Positions 46,301-57,030 of a stretch of 64,000 bases of DNA are shown here, piece after piece. A program made the position numbers and the translations under genes. Source of the stretch: Lamellibrachia columna (taxonomy: Eukaryota > Annelida > Polychaeta > Sabellida > Siboglinidae); assembly GCA_963662155.1 (NCBI GenBank), contig OY759266.1, forward strand, positions 6,223,026-6,287,025. The letters run 5' to 3'. Each line of letters starts with the position of its first letter. Position 1 is the stretch's first letter. Under the pieces are notes generated by a model. The model searched no databases, was not told the DNA's origin, and worked only from the letters and a program-made list of their open reading frames with translations.

Positions 46301-49300
46301 GTAATAATATCACGGGTTTTTAATGGCAGAAGACCTAAATGGTTACTTCAGTTCAGTGTTTACCAGAGAGGATAATATTAGTTCATTACTAGTTCCAGAT
46401 GCTAAATTTCAGGTGGCTAAATCGGAATATTTACAGCAGTTAATTTGTAACTCCAGAAAATGTAGCTAAGAAAATAAAGGCAATGAAGGACAATGAATCA
46501 CCGGGAGTGGGTGGAATTCCTCCAAAACTACTAATGGAAACAGTAGAACAAATTTGTATACCACTTGTAAGAGTGTTCAACTTGTCATAAAAAGAGGGAG
46601 TGGTTCCTTTTGAATGGAAAGAAGCAAACATCATACCATTATTTAAAAAGGGTTCAAGAAAAAAGTCAGATAATTACAGACCAGTGAGTTTAAAATCAGT
46701 AATTATTAGAAAGATTAATTGAAGACCATATGGTGGATTTCCTTGTTTGGCATAAACTTAAATCCATCTCAACATGGATTCCTAAAAGCGATGTTATGAT
46801 TTACAAATATGTTTTTTTTTAAGAAATCACTAAGTGGATAGACGAGGTATCGCCAGGAAACATTATATACTTAGATTTTCAGAAAGCTTTTGACAAAGTG
46901 CCACATCAAAGATTACTACTTAAATTAAAAGCCCATGATATCGGGGATGGCATAATCGACTGGATAGAACAATGGCTGACTGACAGAAAACAGTGTGCTG
47001 TAGTAGATGGGGAGGTTTCAAACTGGAAATCAGTTTTGAGTGAGGTATCACAAGGATCAGTATTAGAACCTTTATTATTCTCAATGACTTGGACGATAAT
47101 GTAACAAGCAATGTACTGAAATTTGCCGATGACACAAAAGTGTTTACAAGGGTTAACAATGATGGTGATAAACAACATTTACAAAACGATCTAGACAAAT
47201 CAGTTAAATGGTCTGAGAAATGGCAGATGTTATTAAATTTTGGGAAATGTAAATGCCTACATACAGGACACAGGAACTTGAATGTAAACTATAAAATTGG
47301 AGATACTGTTCTGGGTAGAATAAGTGCTGATATGAAAGTTTCAAACCAGTGTAGTATTGCAACTTCAAAGGGTAATCAAATTCTTGAGTTGATTAGGAGA
47401 AATGGAAAAAAGCTAATTATACCTTTGTATAAAGCAAAAGTTAGGCCTCATTTAGAGTACTGTATACAAGCTTGGAGACCATACCATAAGAAGGATATAG
47501 AATAGATACTCTTGAAAGAATACGGACGAGAGCAACTAAAATGATTCCAGAACTGAGAGACCTTAGTTATGAAGAACACCTGAAAGAATGTGGTTTAACA
47601 ACTCTAGAGACAGGTTAAGAGGAGATCAGATTGAAGTTTTTAAGATATTGAATGGGTAAAAAAATATTGACAGAAATATTTTTTTCTCACTCAAAATAAA
47701 TAATAGAACTAGAGGACATGAGGTAACTTTAGTAAATGATCAGTGGAGATTGGATATCCGGAAGTCGGGGTTGTTTGATTTAAATCATTGATTTAAATCA
47801 TGATTTAAATAACTCCAGTCAAAAAAATCATAAATCAATGATTTTTTTGACTTCCGGTTTTTTAATCGCTGATTTTTATGCTTTTAACACAACTAATTGT
47901 TTACAAGCATCGAGATCAACAAAGTTTTTTTATGTTTTTTAATAAAAACACAAAGTGCGCACACTTGTGTAGCTGTATTGTCACCAGATAGCCTGATAGT
48001 CAAATATTTTATGACATTGTGTATGTTTGAGCTATTCCCTTTCTGAATGCAGTGAAGCCACACAAACTTGTCTTCCAGAGGAAGTATCTTTTCAACTCAG
48101 AAGCCCTGAGTTAAAGTCCACTTATAGCTTGTGCTAGTTGTTACCAATTCAGTATGTTGACTCAATTGTTTAATACTGTACCAGTTTGTATTCTGGTTAG
48201 AGACCCTTAGAGTACACAGAGCCCTGGACAGGTGCTAATCCACCCTATAGGCAAACAATAATTAGCTCTGCTACAGCCACAGACACACAGCATGCTTTCC
48301 TTTCCAAGACAGATTATGCAACTACAGGAGGTGAGGCCTTGTGGACATTGTCTAATGTCTTTATATAAGCAAAAATCATGTACCCTCTGTTAAGACAAGA
48401 ACCCAAATTGATTTGAATAGAACATGTTTGAAAGAATTTACAAATTTAAACATCTATATAAATATCTATATACCAGATTTTTTTTAAATATAAAAATAAA
48501 ATAAATCCGATTAAAATTTTTTTAATCTGATTATTTTGATTTTTTTTAAATCATGATTTTTTCAACCCTGCCAGAAGTACTTGTTCTCACAGAAGACAAT
48601 CAATGAATTGAACTAATTATCTACAGATTATGTAACTGCTAGCAGCAAGAATATGTTTAAAAACAAGACTGACACATATCTCAGAAGGGCGGATTACACA
48701 TAGATTAAACATGTTGGACTCTCGATAAGCCAATGGCTTCCAAGTTCCATGTCCACTCGTCAGCTGGGCCTTTGCCTTAGATGGCAATCTTGTTAAACTG
48801 TGGTAGACTTTTGCCAGCCAATTCTCTAGTCAAACGGATCACATATATCCTGAATTAGGACATAATATCACTGAACTTTGAAGTGACTGTTCTGGCATCA
48901 TTCATACCAACACATATATAGTTCCAAAAAGTTAATACTGCCATCTTCCCCTTCTCTGTGCTATGGGTGGCTATGGTAAAACACCAACCTCAGTTGAGAG
49001 GACCTGTGTTTGAATCCTCTTCCTACCATATCAAAGACTCCACATAATTTTACGTTGTATGTTGACTCAGCTGTAATAATGAGATAGTAGAGGAATTTAA
49101 TGAAAAAGTGTTGTGCAATTAATGTACCATGACTGAATGCTTCCCTTATGAGTTGAGTCTGTGCTCAAGTGAACATATTTCCAAACGTCTAAATTTCTTA
49201 GATTTGACTAGATGATAAGATCAACAGAACTGTACCTCTGTAACTGAGGGTCTTGTTGGAGAGCTCTTCGGGGGAATTGGGGGGAGTTACTCAGTTGCTG

Positions 49301-51337
49301 CTAGGTTGTGATGATGTGTTATGTAAAGACTAGAGTACCTTTCTGTTCAAGGTACTTGTCATATAGAATAGTTTCAACACTGACATATACAGTTTTTGCC
49401 ACTGAGAGTTCTTCAAGGTAATTATTCAGTTACTGCCATGTCTTGTCGATGTATCATGTAAAGAGTTCCTTTTTGTTCACGGTGCTAGACTAGACATATA
49501 GACTAGTTCCCACACTGACCGCTGTTGTTTGCCGCAGACTGGTGTTGTTTCCATACTGATCGCTGTTGTTTCCACACTGACCAATATTGACATGACTGAT
49601 GTTGTTTGCCACAGACTGGTGTTGTTTCCACACTGACCACTGTTGTTTGCCACAGACTGGTGTTGTTTCCACATTGATTGCTGTTGTTTCCACATTGACC
49701 GCTGTTATTTCCACACTGACCGCTGTTGTTTGCCACAGACTGGTGTTGTTTCCACATTGATTGCTGTTGTTTCCACATTGACCGCTGTTATTTCCACACT
49801 GACCGCTGTTGTTTGCCACAGACTGGTGTTGTTTCCACATTGATTGCTGTTGTTTCCACACTGACCGCTGTTATTTCCACACTGACCGCTGTTGTTTGCC
49901 ACAGACTGGTGTTGTTTCCACATTGATTGCTGTTGTTTCCACACTGACTGCTGTTATTTCCACACTGACCGCTGTTGTTTGCCACAGACTGGTGTTGTTT
50001 CCACATTGATTGCTGTTGTTTCCACATTGACCGCTGTTATTTCCACACTGACCGCTGTTGTTTGCCACAGACTGGTGTTGTTTCCACATTGATTGCTGTT
50101 GTTTCCACACTGACTGCTGTTATTTCCACACTGACCGCTGTTGTTTGCCACAGACTGGTGTTGTTTCCACATTGATTGCTGTTGTTTCCACATTGACCGC
50201 TGTTATTTCCACACTGACCGCTGTTGTTTGCCACAGACTGGTGTTGTTTCCACATTGATTGCTGTTGTTTCCACACTGACTGCTGTTATTTCCACACTGA
50301 CCGCTGGTGTTTGCCACAGACTGGTGTTGCGCTGCAGACAAGATGCACGAGCCAGGTTTGCCAAGATGAGAAGTGACGTCCTTGTCAAACTGGAGCTGCT
50401 TGACAACAAACATGGTCAGTGCCTGCAAATATCACGCCTGGTTGGTCATATCCTGACAAGATATTTTGGAGGCCAACCACAAATGTTGTTGATGCAGAAC
50501 TTGATATTGTTTCTGGGTACTCCAAAAAAATAAACATAGCTTGCCTCTGGATTTTTCTTTTTTAACAAGTTTACCATCCAGCTTTTCTAGTTCCACACTA
50601 ACATTAACAGTTTAAGGTTGTTTGCTGATAATGATGAGATTGGGAAGGATTAAAATGTCTATAACATGGTGGTTGCTATTTTTGTTCATATGCCAAGTAA
50701 AAATTCTAAACTTAATTCATGTGGTAGTTTTTGGCAAATTAGATATGTGTAAATAAAAAAGGAAAAGTTTGCAATTACTACCAGGAAAAAAGAGTTTTTT
50801 GAGTAAGAGATAAACTAGAAATTACGTCAGCATATTTTAGTTATGTGCAATTGTTTGAAACTACCTTTGTTATCTACCAACTATATCTGTGTTTTCTACC
50901 AATGCTATCTGTGTTCTCTACCAACGCAATCTGTGTTTTCTACCCAGACACACTCCAAAAATCATGTACCAATGCTGGTTTCACAAAGCAGGTGGTGAAA
51001 ATATGAGTATCTTACATGTGTGTTTTGTGTGTTCGCAGTTCAAGATATTGTGTTTCAACTACAGCGGCTGGTTGCTGGCCTTGCACGTTATCATAATGAC
51101 TGCCACGCTGTGATGAAAGGGGCAAATATGTTCCCCATCGAAGTCGACCTCTCCCAGGGAACATTTACATATGACACATCGAACCAGTTCAATGATGAAG
51201 ACGTGGACGATGACACTGGCCCATCGTATACTACTGAATATACCGACAATCCTGGTGGTGGAAATACTGGACGTTATACCGACAGTGTCGTAGAGACAGC
51301 AGAGGAGGTCAGCACCTCACTGATCCTGACAGACTAG
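37351..51337 (+). CDS. PICK1: PICK1, protein interacting with C kinase 1 (PDZ + BAR); 10 exons, complete
   Basis: Exons are 37351-37382, 38086-38326, 38817-38883, 39457-39546, 40799-40915, 41603-41736, 42178-42270, 44715-44815, 50320-50414 and 51039-51337: 1,269 nt, 422 residues (human PICK1 has 415). Every junction is GT-AG and phase-consistent (2,0,1,1,1,0,0,2,1). The N-terminus MMDDYLQEDKLG matches the vertebrate start. A PDZ domain (about residues 18-105) has VKDPQNLIGISIGGG and the YCPC metal/redox motif. The BAR domain (about 135-365) spans ALVKKLEELEKTADMYRG, IADLNTFLNKAVPDTRLTIK, KVKEMDDEEYSY, LVLRCRQDARARF and VQDIVFQLQRLVAG, then MFPIEVDLSQ and an acidic tail with stop TAG. PICK1 is a cytoplasmic, membrane-bending scaffold that binds PDZ ligands such as PKC-alpha and AMPA receptors. 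Introns 4 and 8 carry tandem copies of the adjacent splice sites. Confidence 0.97.
38385..38540 (-). mobile_element. tRNA-derived SINE, copy C, in PICK1 intron 2
   Basis: On the minus strand: A-box-like TGGCTCTGTGGTAGAAC, B-box-like GGTTTGAAACC, and the shared core GTGTCTTACAGAACAGACAT. It is antisense to PICK1 and lies about 60 bp after the exon 2 donor. Confidence 0.8.
39530..40372. repeat. 84-bp minisatellite carrying copies of the PICK1 exon 4 donor, intron 4
   Basis: The true junction is GGCCATCCTCTGTAACG|GTTAGT at 39,546. GGTTAGTTCC with the preceding CCATCCT(C/A)TGTGAA recurs about every 84 bp near 39,630, 39,714, 39,799, 39,882, 39,966, 40,050, 40,134, 40,218 and 40,302, so nine downstream decoy donors. 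A last partial unit at about 40,352-40,367 ends CATCCTCTGTAACG as in the exon, without the GT. The unit also holds CATTCCCTGTAACACTAACA. Confidence 0.95.
40677..40812. repeat. Duplicated acceptor of PICK1 exon 5
   Basis: GATGAGCTATGTTGTATGTA occurs at 40,677 and 40,753. GTGTATAG|ATGCCCTTGTTAAA at 40,735 is a diverged copy of the true junction GGCTACAG|ATGCCCTTGTGAAG at 40,799. One decoy acceptor precedes the true one by 64 bp. Confidence 0.85.
43030..43345. repeat. Tandem repeat, 77-bp unit, 4 copies (PICK1 intron 7)
   Basis: Units starting at about AAATGTTGTATCTATTTGTG are repeated at 77-bp steps with almost no divergence (one GACATC for GACGTC at the end). Confidence 0.97.
43388..44455. 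repeat. Minisatellite, 38-bp unit, about 28 copies (PICK1 intron 7)
   Basis: The unit contains TGAACAGAGCTGTAGTTACA then AAAGACAGCTGCTTACAG. Variants alternate GACAGCTGC, GGCAGCTGT and GGAAGCTGT. The first units, before about 43,560, have ACAGAGGACAGC. It ends 260 bp before exon 8. Confidence 0.97.
45165..48800 (+). mobile_element. CR1-like LINE, nearly full-length decayed copy (e) in PICK1 intron 8
   Basis: Same family and order as copy c: KRPLVHTNQ-like ORF1 end, GEFIITGDFNHGHIEWKSLE (endonuclease, 45,630), KRSRKKHLSKESIRKI (46,030), PGVGGIPPKLLMETVEQI (46,500), EANIIPLFKKGSRKKSDNYR (46,620), YLDFQKAFDKVPHQRLLLKL (46,870), KFADDTKVFTRV (47,120), PHLEYCIQAWRPYHKKDI (47,450) and a 3' end at ATGGCAATCTTGTTAAA (about 48,795). 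Frameshifts occur throughout. It lies in sense orientation within PICK1 and is itself split by the hAT-like insertion at 47,766. Confidence 0.88.
47766..48570. mobile_element. Non-autonomous hAT-like element, 805 bp, inserted in LINE copy e
   Basis: Ends are CGGGGTTG and CAACCCTG (inverted, one mismatch). Subterminal runs are ATTTAAATCATGATTTAAAT (left) and TTTTAAATCATGATTTTTTC (right). It is flanked by 8-bp near-identical target-site copies, CCGGAAGT (47,758-47,765) and CCAGAAGT (48,571-48,578), which rejoin the LINE reading CAGGAAGTA. An 8-bp duplication is the hAT hallmark. No transposase is encoded. Confidence 0.85.
48801..49519. other. PICK1 intron 8 sequence between LINE and minisatellite
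   Basis: No gene. A block near 49,310-49,400 is repeated in diverged form at 49,440-49,510 (ATCATGTAAAGAGTTCC/ATGTTATGTAAAGACTAG, TTCTGTTCAAGGTAC/TTTTGTTCACGGTGC, ATAGA(A/C)TAGTT). Confidence 0.5.
49515..50330. repeat. 83-bp minisatellite carrying copies of the PICK1 exon 9 acceptor, intron 8
   Basis: TTTGCCACAG|ACTGGTGTTG, the exact exon 9 junction sequence, occurs at steps of mostly 83 bp (near 49,535 with CCGCAG, 49,608, 49,649, 49,731, 49,814, 49,897, 49,980, 50,063, 50,146, 50,229). The true site at 50,319 ends the array. Between them are TTTCCACA(T/C)TGA...GCTGTTGTT sub-repeats that keep long T-rich tracts before each AG. Ten upstream decoy acceptors result. Confidence 0.96.
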
Positions 51338-51990
51338 GACAAGTGGAAACACAGGCGTTGACGACAAGTTGTTGGTTGAATGAGCGAGGTTAGAAATCTC
51401 AAGAGCCTGTTGTATCCTGCTGACACGAGTGTGTGGAGTACTGTGTACACTGCCTCAATGTGGTGATGGTGAAACTGGCTTTTATTTTATGTATGTGCAT
51501 AATTCTGTTTTTATGCATAATCAATATGTATGTGAATACTTGATACATATATTGTATTTTTGTCATTCTGTTAATTTGTGCTGTTAAATTTCTTGTGTGA
51601 GATCAGATTAAGTGAATGCTTGGCTTGCCAGTAGTCTGTCTGGTCGTAAATCACAGCTATTCCAGCCTTGGACATTCCACTCGTTGATGTTTTGGCATCC
51701 ACAATACAAAGACGTTTGACTAGTTCCCGTATTGTTTATGATGCATGGATACATTTATGTTTTAGATACTACATTGAAACTTTGCTGTTGTTATGGTTGC
51801 TATAAAGAAATTATTGGGTGATCAAAGACCTTCTTGCCAATGAAATCCTGGAGTCAGATAATACACTGTTTGTGATAAATACACTGTGAATGTCTGGACT
51901 AATAATTGTAAGTGCTTAACATGTATAATCAGCCAGCTTTATTATCTCAACTAGTAATAATAGAAATAAAGTAATATAGTTACTATGCCA
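51338..51990 (+). other. PICK1 3'UTR with poly(A) signal
   Basis: AATAAA at 51,965-51,970, followed by AGTAATATAGTTACTATG. No ORF. It is the first good signal after the stop, giving a UTR of about 0.65 kb. Confidence 0.6.
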
Positions 51991-51999
51991 ACACCAGTG

Positions 52000-52622
52000 T
52001 GTGGCTGTTGTTCTAGTTGACACATTGTGTTATGTCAACACCAGTGTGTAGCTGTTGTTCTAGTTGACACATCGTGTTATGTCACCATTTCCTGTGATAG
52101 ATCAGAATATTATAATTACACTTCTAGTAATACTTTTAATTCCACTAGATACTACTTTATGAATATGGATGCTTATCGTATGCGTGATTCTGTTTGCACC
52201 ACAAAGAAACCTAGCCACGTTTTGTAGTAGAAAGAAACATTGTTTTTCCCTGTGCTGCCTGATGCGAAGTGGCAATACAAAATATACTTGACAAATGTCA
52301 CAGTTTATTGTGTAATATATCAGTACTCTTGGTGTGGGAAGTTCTGATTTTACTCAATCGATGGTGATCTTTCCTATCTCACTCTTCGTCAATTAATATG
52401 CCTGCAAATATTATTGATAATGCCTTTTTGCTTTTGTTTGGAGATAAAAGTATTAATAAAAAACATTAACATAGTTTTGCATAAAAACATAATATTTGCA
52501 AACAGCTTATCTTTTAATGAGTGAACATATCATAGTGGTGGCATCATCTGCAAACAGATAAAACTAATATAGCTATATTTAAACATCACATACATAAAAA
52601 CAAACATTTTGTATAATAGTTA
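52000..52622. other. Non-coding stretch
   Basis: A near-identical direct repeat (CACCAGTGTGT(G/A)GCTGTTGTTC TAGTTGACAC region) lies at 51,992-52,070. Nothing else is recognised. Confidence 0.5.
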
Positions 52623-52877
52623 TCATTCTGAAATATTGTAAATGAGTATATCCCTGGGCCTTGCACAGCATGTCAACAAATAATCCATATTTTTTAACGT
52701 ATTCACATTGCGAGTATTTATAAAGTCTACAAATAATTCCGTCCAAATTATGTATCGTCCTTCATGAGAAGGATTACATCTTGATATCCAAATTACACTG
52801 AACATTCCATCATCATCGGTGCCGTGTCGGTTGCAGGCGTAGGCGATCATGAGCATCCGTTTCCCATAAGCACAGGT
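52623..52877 (-). other. Unassigned open frame, possible terminal exon
   Basis: The minus-strand frame reads CAYGKRMLMIAYACNRHGTD, then DDGMFSVIWISRCNPSHEGR and YIIWTELFVDF, ending at a stop at 52,623. It is higher in complexity than its surroundings and could be a 3'-terminal exon of a minus-strand gene. However, no upstream partner exon was found and no domain is recognised. Confidence 0.2.
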
Positions 52878-52984
52878 GTCTTAACACTTACGTTGTGTGC
52901 TTTGCTAGTCAGGCTGCTAGACCATCAAGGATTGCAATTCATTGCTGACCTTTGTTCTATTCTTCCTTATCCAATGTACACGAT

Positions 52985-54390
52985 CACATTACACCCTGTC
53001 ATGGTGGAGCAACACTCTTACGGTCACATTACACCCTGTCATGGTGGAGCTACACTCTGACTCACAGTCACATTACACCCTTTTATGGCAGAGCTACACT
53101 CTGACTCATGGTCACATTACACCCTGCCATGGTGGAGCTACACTCTTGACTTGCGGTTACATTACACCCTGTCATGGTGGAGCTACACTCTGACTCACAG
53201 TCACATTACACCCTTTTATGGCAGAACTACACTCTGACTTATGGTCACATTACACCCTGTCATGGTGTAGTTACACTCTTGACTTGCGGTTACATTACAC
53301 CCTGTCATGGCAGAACTACACACTGGGTCACGGTCACATTACACCCTGTCATGGCAGAGCTACACTCTGACTCACGGTCACATTACACCCTGTCATGGTG
53401 TAGCTACACTCTTGACTCACGGTCATATTAACCCTGTCATGGTGGAACTACACTCTGACTCACAGTCACATTACACCCTGCCATGGTGGAACTACACTCT
53501 GACTCACAGTCACACTACACCTTGTCATGGCGGAGCTACACTCTGACTCACGGTCACACTACACCTTGTCATGGCGGAGCTACACTCTGACTCACAGTCA
53601 CATTACACCCTGTCATGGTGGAGCTACACTCTGACTCGCAGTCACATTACACCCTGTCATGGCAGAGCTACACTCTGACTCACGGTCACATTACACCCTG
53701 TCATGGTGTAGCTACACTCTTGACTCACGGTCATTATTACACCCTGCCATGGTGGAACTACACTCTGACTCACAGTCACACTACACCTTGTCATGGCGGA
53801 GCTACACTCTGACTCACGGTCACATTACACCTTGTCATGGTGGAGCTACACTCTGACTCACAGTCACATTACACCCTGTCATGGCAGAGCTACACTCTGA
53901 CTCACAGTCGCATTACACCCTGTCATGGTGGAGCTACACTCTGACTCACAGTCACATTACACCCTGTCATGGCAGAGCTACACTCTGACTCACAGTCACA
54001 TTACACCTTGTCATGGTGGAGTTACACTCTGACTCACAGTCACATTACACCCTGTCATGGTGGAGCTACACTCTGACTCACGGTCATTATTACACCCTGC
54101 CATGGTGGAACTACACTCTGACTCACAGTCACACTACACCTTGTCATGGCGGAGCTACACTCTGACTCACGGTCACACTACACCTTGTCATGGTGGAGCT
54201 ACACTCTGACTCACAGTCACATTACACCCTGTCATGGTGGAGCTACACTCTGACTCACAGTCACATTACACCCTGTCATGGTGGAGTTACACTCTGACTC
54301 ACAGTCACATTACACCCTGTCATGGTGGAGTTACACTCTGACTCACAGTCACATTACACCCTGTAATGGCAGAGCTACACTCTGCTCCAT
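52985..54390. repeat. Minisatellite, about 44-bp unit, about 32 copies
   Basis: The unit is CACATTACACCCTGTCATGG then TGGAGCTACACTCTGACTCA and CAGT. Variants (TGGCAGAGC, GGTGTAGC, CGGTCATTATTACACC) form a partly higher-order pattern: the block at about 53,390-53,560 recurs at about 53,690-53,860 and in part near 54,060-54,200. Confidence 0.96.
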
Positions 54391-54414
54391 GTGCGATGAT
54401 GCATCGTGTTGCAG

Positions 54415-54588
54415 GTTTTCCGGGCGATACACGCCAAAACCCCGGACTACATGTGTGAACTGTTGTACAGACCTGCGCGTGGACGGCGGGCAGAAGTATT
54501 GATCACGCTGACTGCTATGCGTACAAGGAACGACACATTATTCGGCGATGCAAACAAGAGCACATCTGTGAAACGATCTACTAGCTAG
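54415..54588 (+). other. Possible exon after the 44-bp minisatellite, unassigned
   Basis: After acceptor-like CATCGTGTTGCAG the frame reads VFRAIHAKTPDYMCELLYRP, then ARGRRAEVLITLTAMRTRND and SVKRSTS-stop. GC content is higher than the surroundings. No family is recognised, and no matching upstream exon is found apart from a 40-bp candidate at 52,837-52,876. A chance frame remains possible. Confidence 0.22.
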
Positions 54589-55339
54589 CCTGAGGGGCAT
54601 TGATAAGGTTACTGGTATCACCCGCTACATAAGAATATCCATGGGCATAATCAATACATTGTTAGACAGATGAGAACACATTTTGACCGAGGAAGAAGGC
54701 AAACAGAAATTCTCTGTTTGCCTGAACATTTAATTACATTTGCAGCCATACTCCCAGAATGCATTGACATTTTCATACCGGTATCACAACATATTGTTAC
54801 TCGGTCCTTTTCTTTTGATAATATTACATGACATACTATCCCCATGTTATAATCTATTTTTCGTATCTCATGTGTACTCGTTTCCAATTTCTAGAAATTA
54901 TAGTCCAGGAGCATTACTTTAAAATTCACCAAACATGGGAATAAATAGTACAAAGCTAATTTTGTCAGGATAGTTGCAGAATATCATATTGAACAACATA
55001 TCAAAAGTGTCCAATTTAAAGTTCATGATCTACTGAACAAAGTTGGCTGTACAATATCCAGTATGTGAAACATGCCTACCCCGGTAGGTCAGATTTTAAA
55101 GTCAAAGGTCAAAATCCTGTCTTAAAAAATAACGGGGGGCAATGTATTCCGGTAAACAAGGTTAATTTGTGACAACAAGTAGGGCTATCTTTAGGGATGT
55201 ATTAATTTACAATAAAATGCTGTTGTCGTTTTTTCTTACTAGTTTCTGACACCCTGCTCTTAATTTGTAGTATTAGTCAGCACAATGCTTTGGCCTATGT
55301 GAATACCCTACACCTGCCTCATACTAGTTGTACCCCTTT
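54589..55339. other. Non-coding stretch
   Basis: No exon, RNA or repeat is supported. Confidence 0.5.
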
Positions 55340-55854
55340 AACCATATTAAATTGTTTTGTTTTGCTATTGTGATACCCATTGACATTACTCTTGGTAATC
55401 TTGAGTCATTTGGTATCTCCATGTGGGTGCAAGTATTGGCATTCCGGCCAAAAAATATCCCCCGCCATCCGAGTGCACCACTCTGTGGGTAAAACTATTT
55501 CCTGGCTCCACCCTTTAAGGACACGAGTGGCTATTTTGTCAAACAAATACACAGTAAGATAACAATGTAACCCCATAAGCAAATTAAATGTGTTTTTTTG
55601 CTGTTGCGACATCCATTGATATTAGATCTACTCTTGGTCGCCTTAAGCTAATTTACGTCTCTCTATTGGTGCAGATGTCGATTTCTTGACCAAAAACTCC
55701 CTCATCTTCGACAAAAAAGGCACTGGCGACATTACAGGATGGAGGGCGTGTTGGCCAGATTATCAATACCTGTGCCCACAGAGAAATGTCATATGGCTCA
55801 AAATGACCAGAGGTAATGCTTGTGAATGTCACAGTAGCAGACCAAATCAATATC

Positions 55855-55891
<37 letters not shown>

Positions 55892-56451
55892 GGTTACAAT
55901 GTTATATTAATTAGTTATGTGTTTGCTAAAATAGGCACTCCCGACCTTGCGGGGTGGTGTAGTGTTTTGGCCAGGAAATCAATACCTGCACTCACAGAGA
56001 GATGCCAAGTTTCTCCAAATGACCAGAAGTAATGCATGTGGGTGTCACATTAATAAAAGAACCATTGTAATATGGTTAAACGATTACAATGTTACATTAA
56101 TATGTATTTGTTTGTCAAAATACGGATTCACAACCTAACAGGTTAGGGTAGTGTTTTGGTCAAGACATGCCAAGTTGCTCCAAATGACCAGGAGTAATGT
56201 ATGTGGGTGTCATAGTAACAAACGAACCATTGTTGTATAGTTAAAGTGTTACACTGTTATATAGTTAAAGTGTTACACTGTTATATAGTTAAAGTGTTAC
56301 ACTGTTATATAGTTAAAGTGTTACACTGTTATATAGTTAAAGTGTTACACTGTTATATAGTTAAAATGTTACACTGTTATATAGTTAAAGTGTTACACTG
56401 TTATATTACTATGTATTTGTTTGAGAAAATACGGACTCGCGACCTAATACG
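55340..56451. repeat. Complex fold-back repeat, units of about 200 bp in both orientations
   Basis: Two units at 55,345-55,500 and 55,585-55,692 (ACTCTTGGT, TTGAGTCATTTGGTATCTCC, GGTGCAAGTATTGG) are inverted relative to units at about 55,745-55,840, 55,950-56,040 and 56,140-56,200 (CAATACCTG, CACAGAGA, AAATGACCAGA, GGGTGTCA). Each direct unit is followed by TTACAATGTTA(T/C)ATTAAT-like sequence, then TTTGT...AAAATA. The last is interrupted at 56,452 by a LINE piece. An (AT)n tract sits at 55,857-55,890. Confidence 0.65.
56238..56405. repeat. Minisatellite, 24-bp unit, 7 copies
   Basis: The unit TTATATAGTTAAAGTGTTAC plus ACTG is seven-fold repeated with a single AAAATG variant. It is an expansion of the end of one unit of the surrounding fold-back repeat. 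Confidence 0.95.
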
Positions 56452-57030
56452 GTATTATAGCTTCAAAGGGTAATACAATTCTTGGGTTGATTAGGAGAAA
56501 CATAACATACAAGGAAAAAAGCTAATTATACCTCTGTATAAAACAATAGAATACTGCATACATGCATGGAGACCATATCGTAAGAAGGATATAGATACGC
56601 TTGAACGCATACAGAGGAGAGCAACTAAAATTATTCTGAGAGACCTTAGTTATGAAGAACGCCTGGTTTAACAACTCTAGAGACAAGGAGGTTAAGAGGA
56701 GATCAGATTTAAGTTTTTAAGATATTGAATTGGTACGAAAATATTTATAGAAATATGTTTTTCTCACCCCGGAAAGATAGTAGAACTAGAGGACATGGTG
56801 TAAAATTAGTAAAGGATAAGTGTAGATTGAATATCAGGAAGTACTCGTTCTCACAGAGGATTATAAATGAATGGAAAAACTAGTCTACAGATTGTGTAAC
56901 TGCTAGCAACGTGAATATGTTTAAAAACAAGGACGAACATTGTTGGACTCTCGATAAGCCAGTGGCTACCTTGTCCACTTGCCATCTGGGCATTTGGCTT
57001 GGATGGCAAGTCTTGTTAAATCTTGTCCCT
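56452..57030 (+). mobile_element. CR1-like LINE, 3' end (copy f)
   Basis: Starts within RT C-terminal sequence (TATTATAGCTTCAAAGGGTA, matching 17,410), with small deletions (AACTCTAGAGACAAGGAGG). It ends ATGGCAAGTCTTGTTAAATC TTGTCC, like copy c. It is 5'-truncated, as usual for LINEs. Confidence 0.85.

Noticed and set aside
49477..50276. Asn/Cys/Gln-rich proteins in overlapping 66- to 123-codon frames
   Set aside because: Frames generated by the 83-bp array within PICK1 intron 8. They repeat at 83-bp steps and have no other support.
52623..54588. One gene joining the frames at 52,837 and 54,415
   Set aside because: Phases and homology could not be confirmed and no family was recognised, so it is kept only as a low-confidence note.
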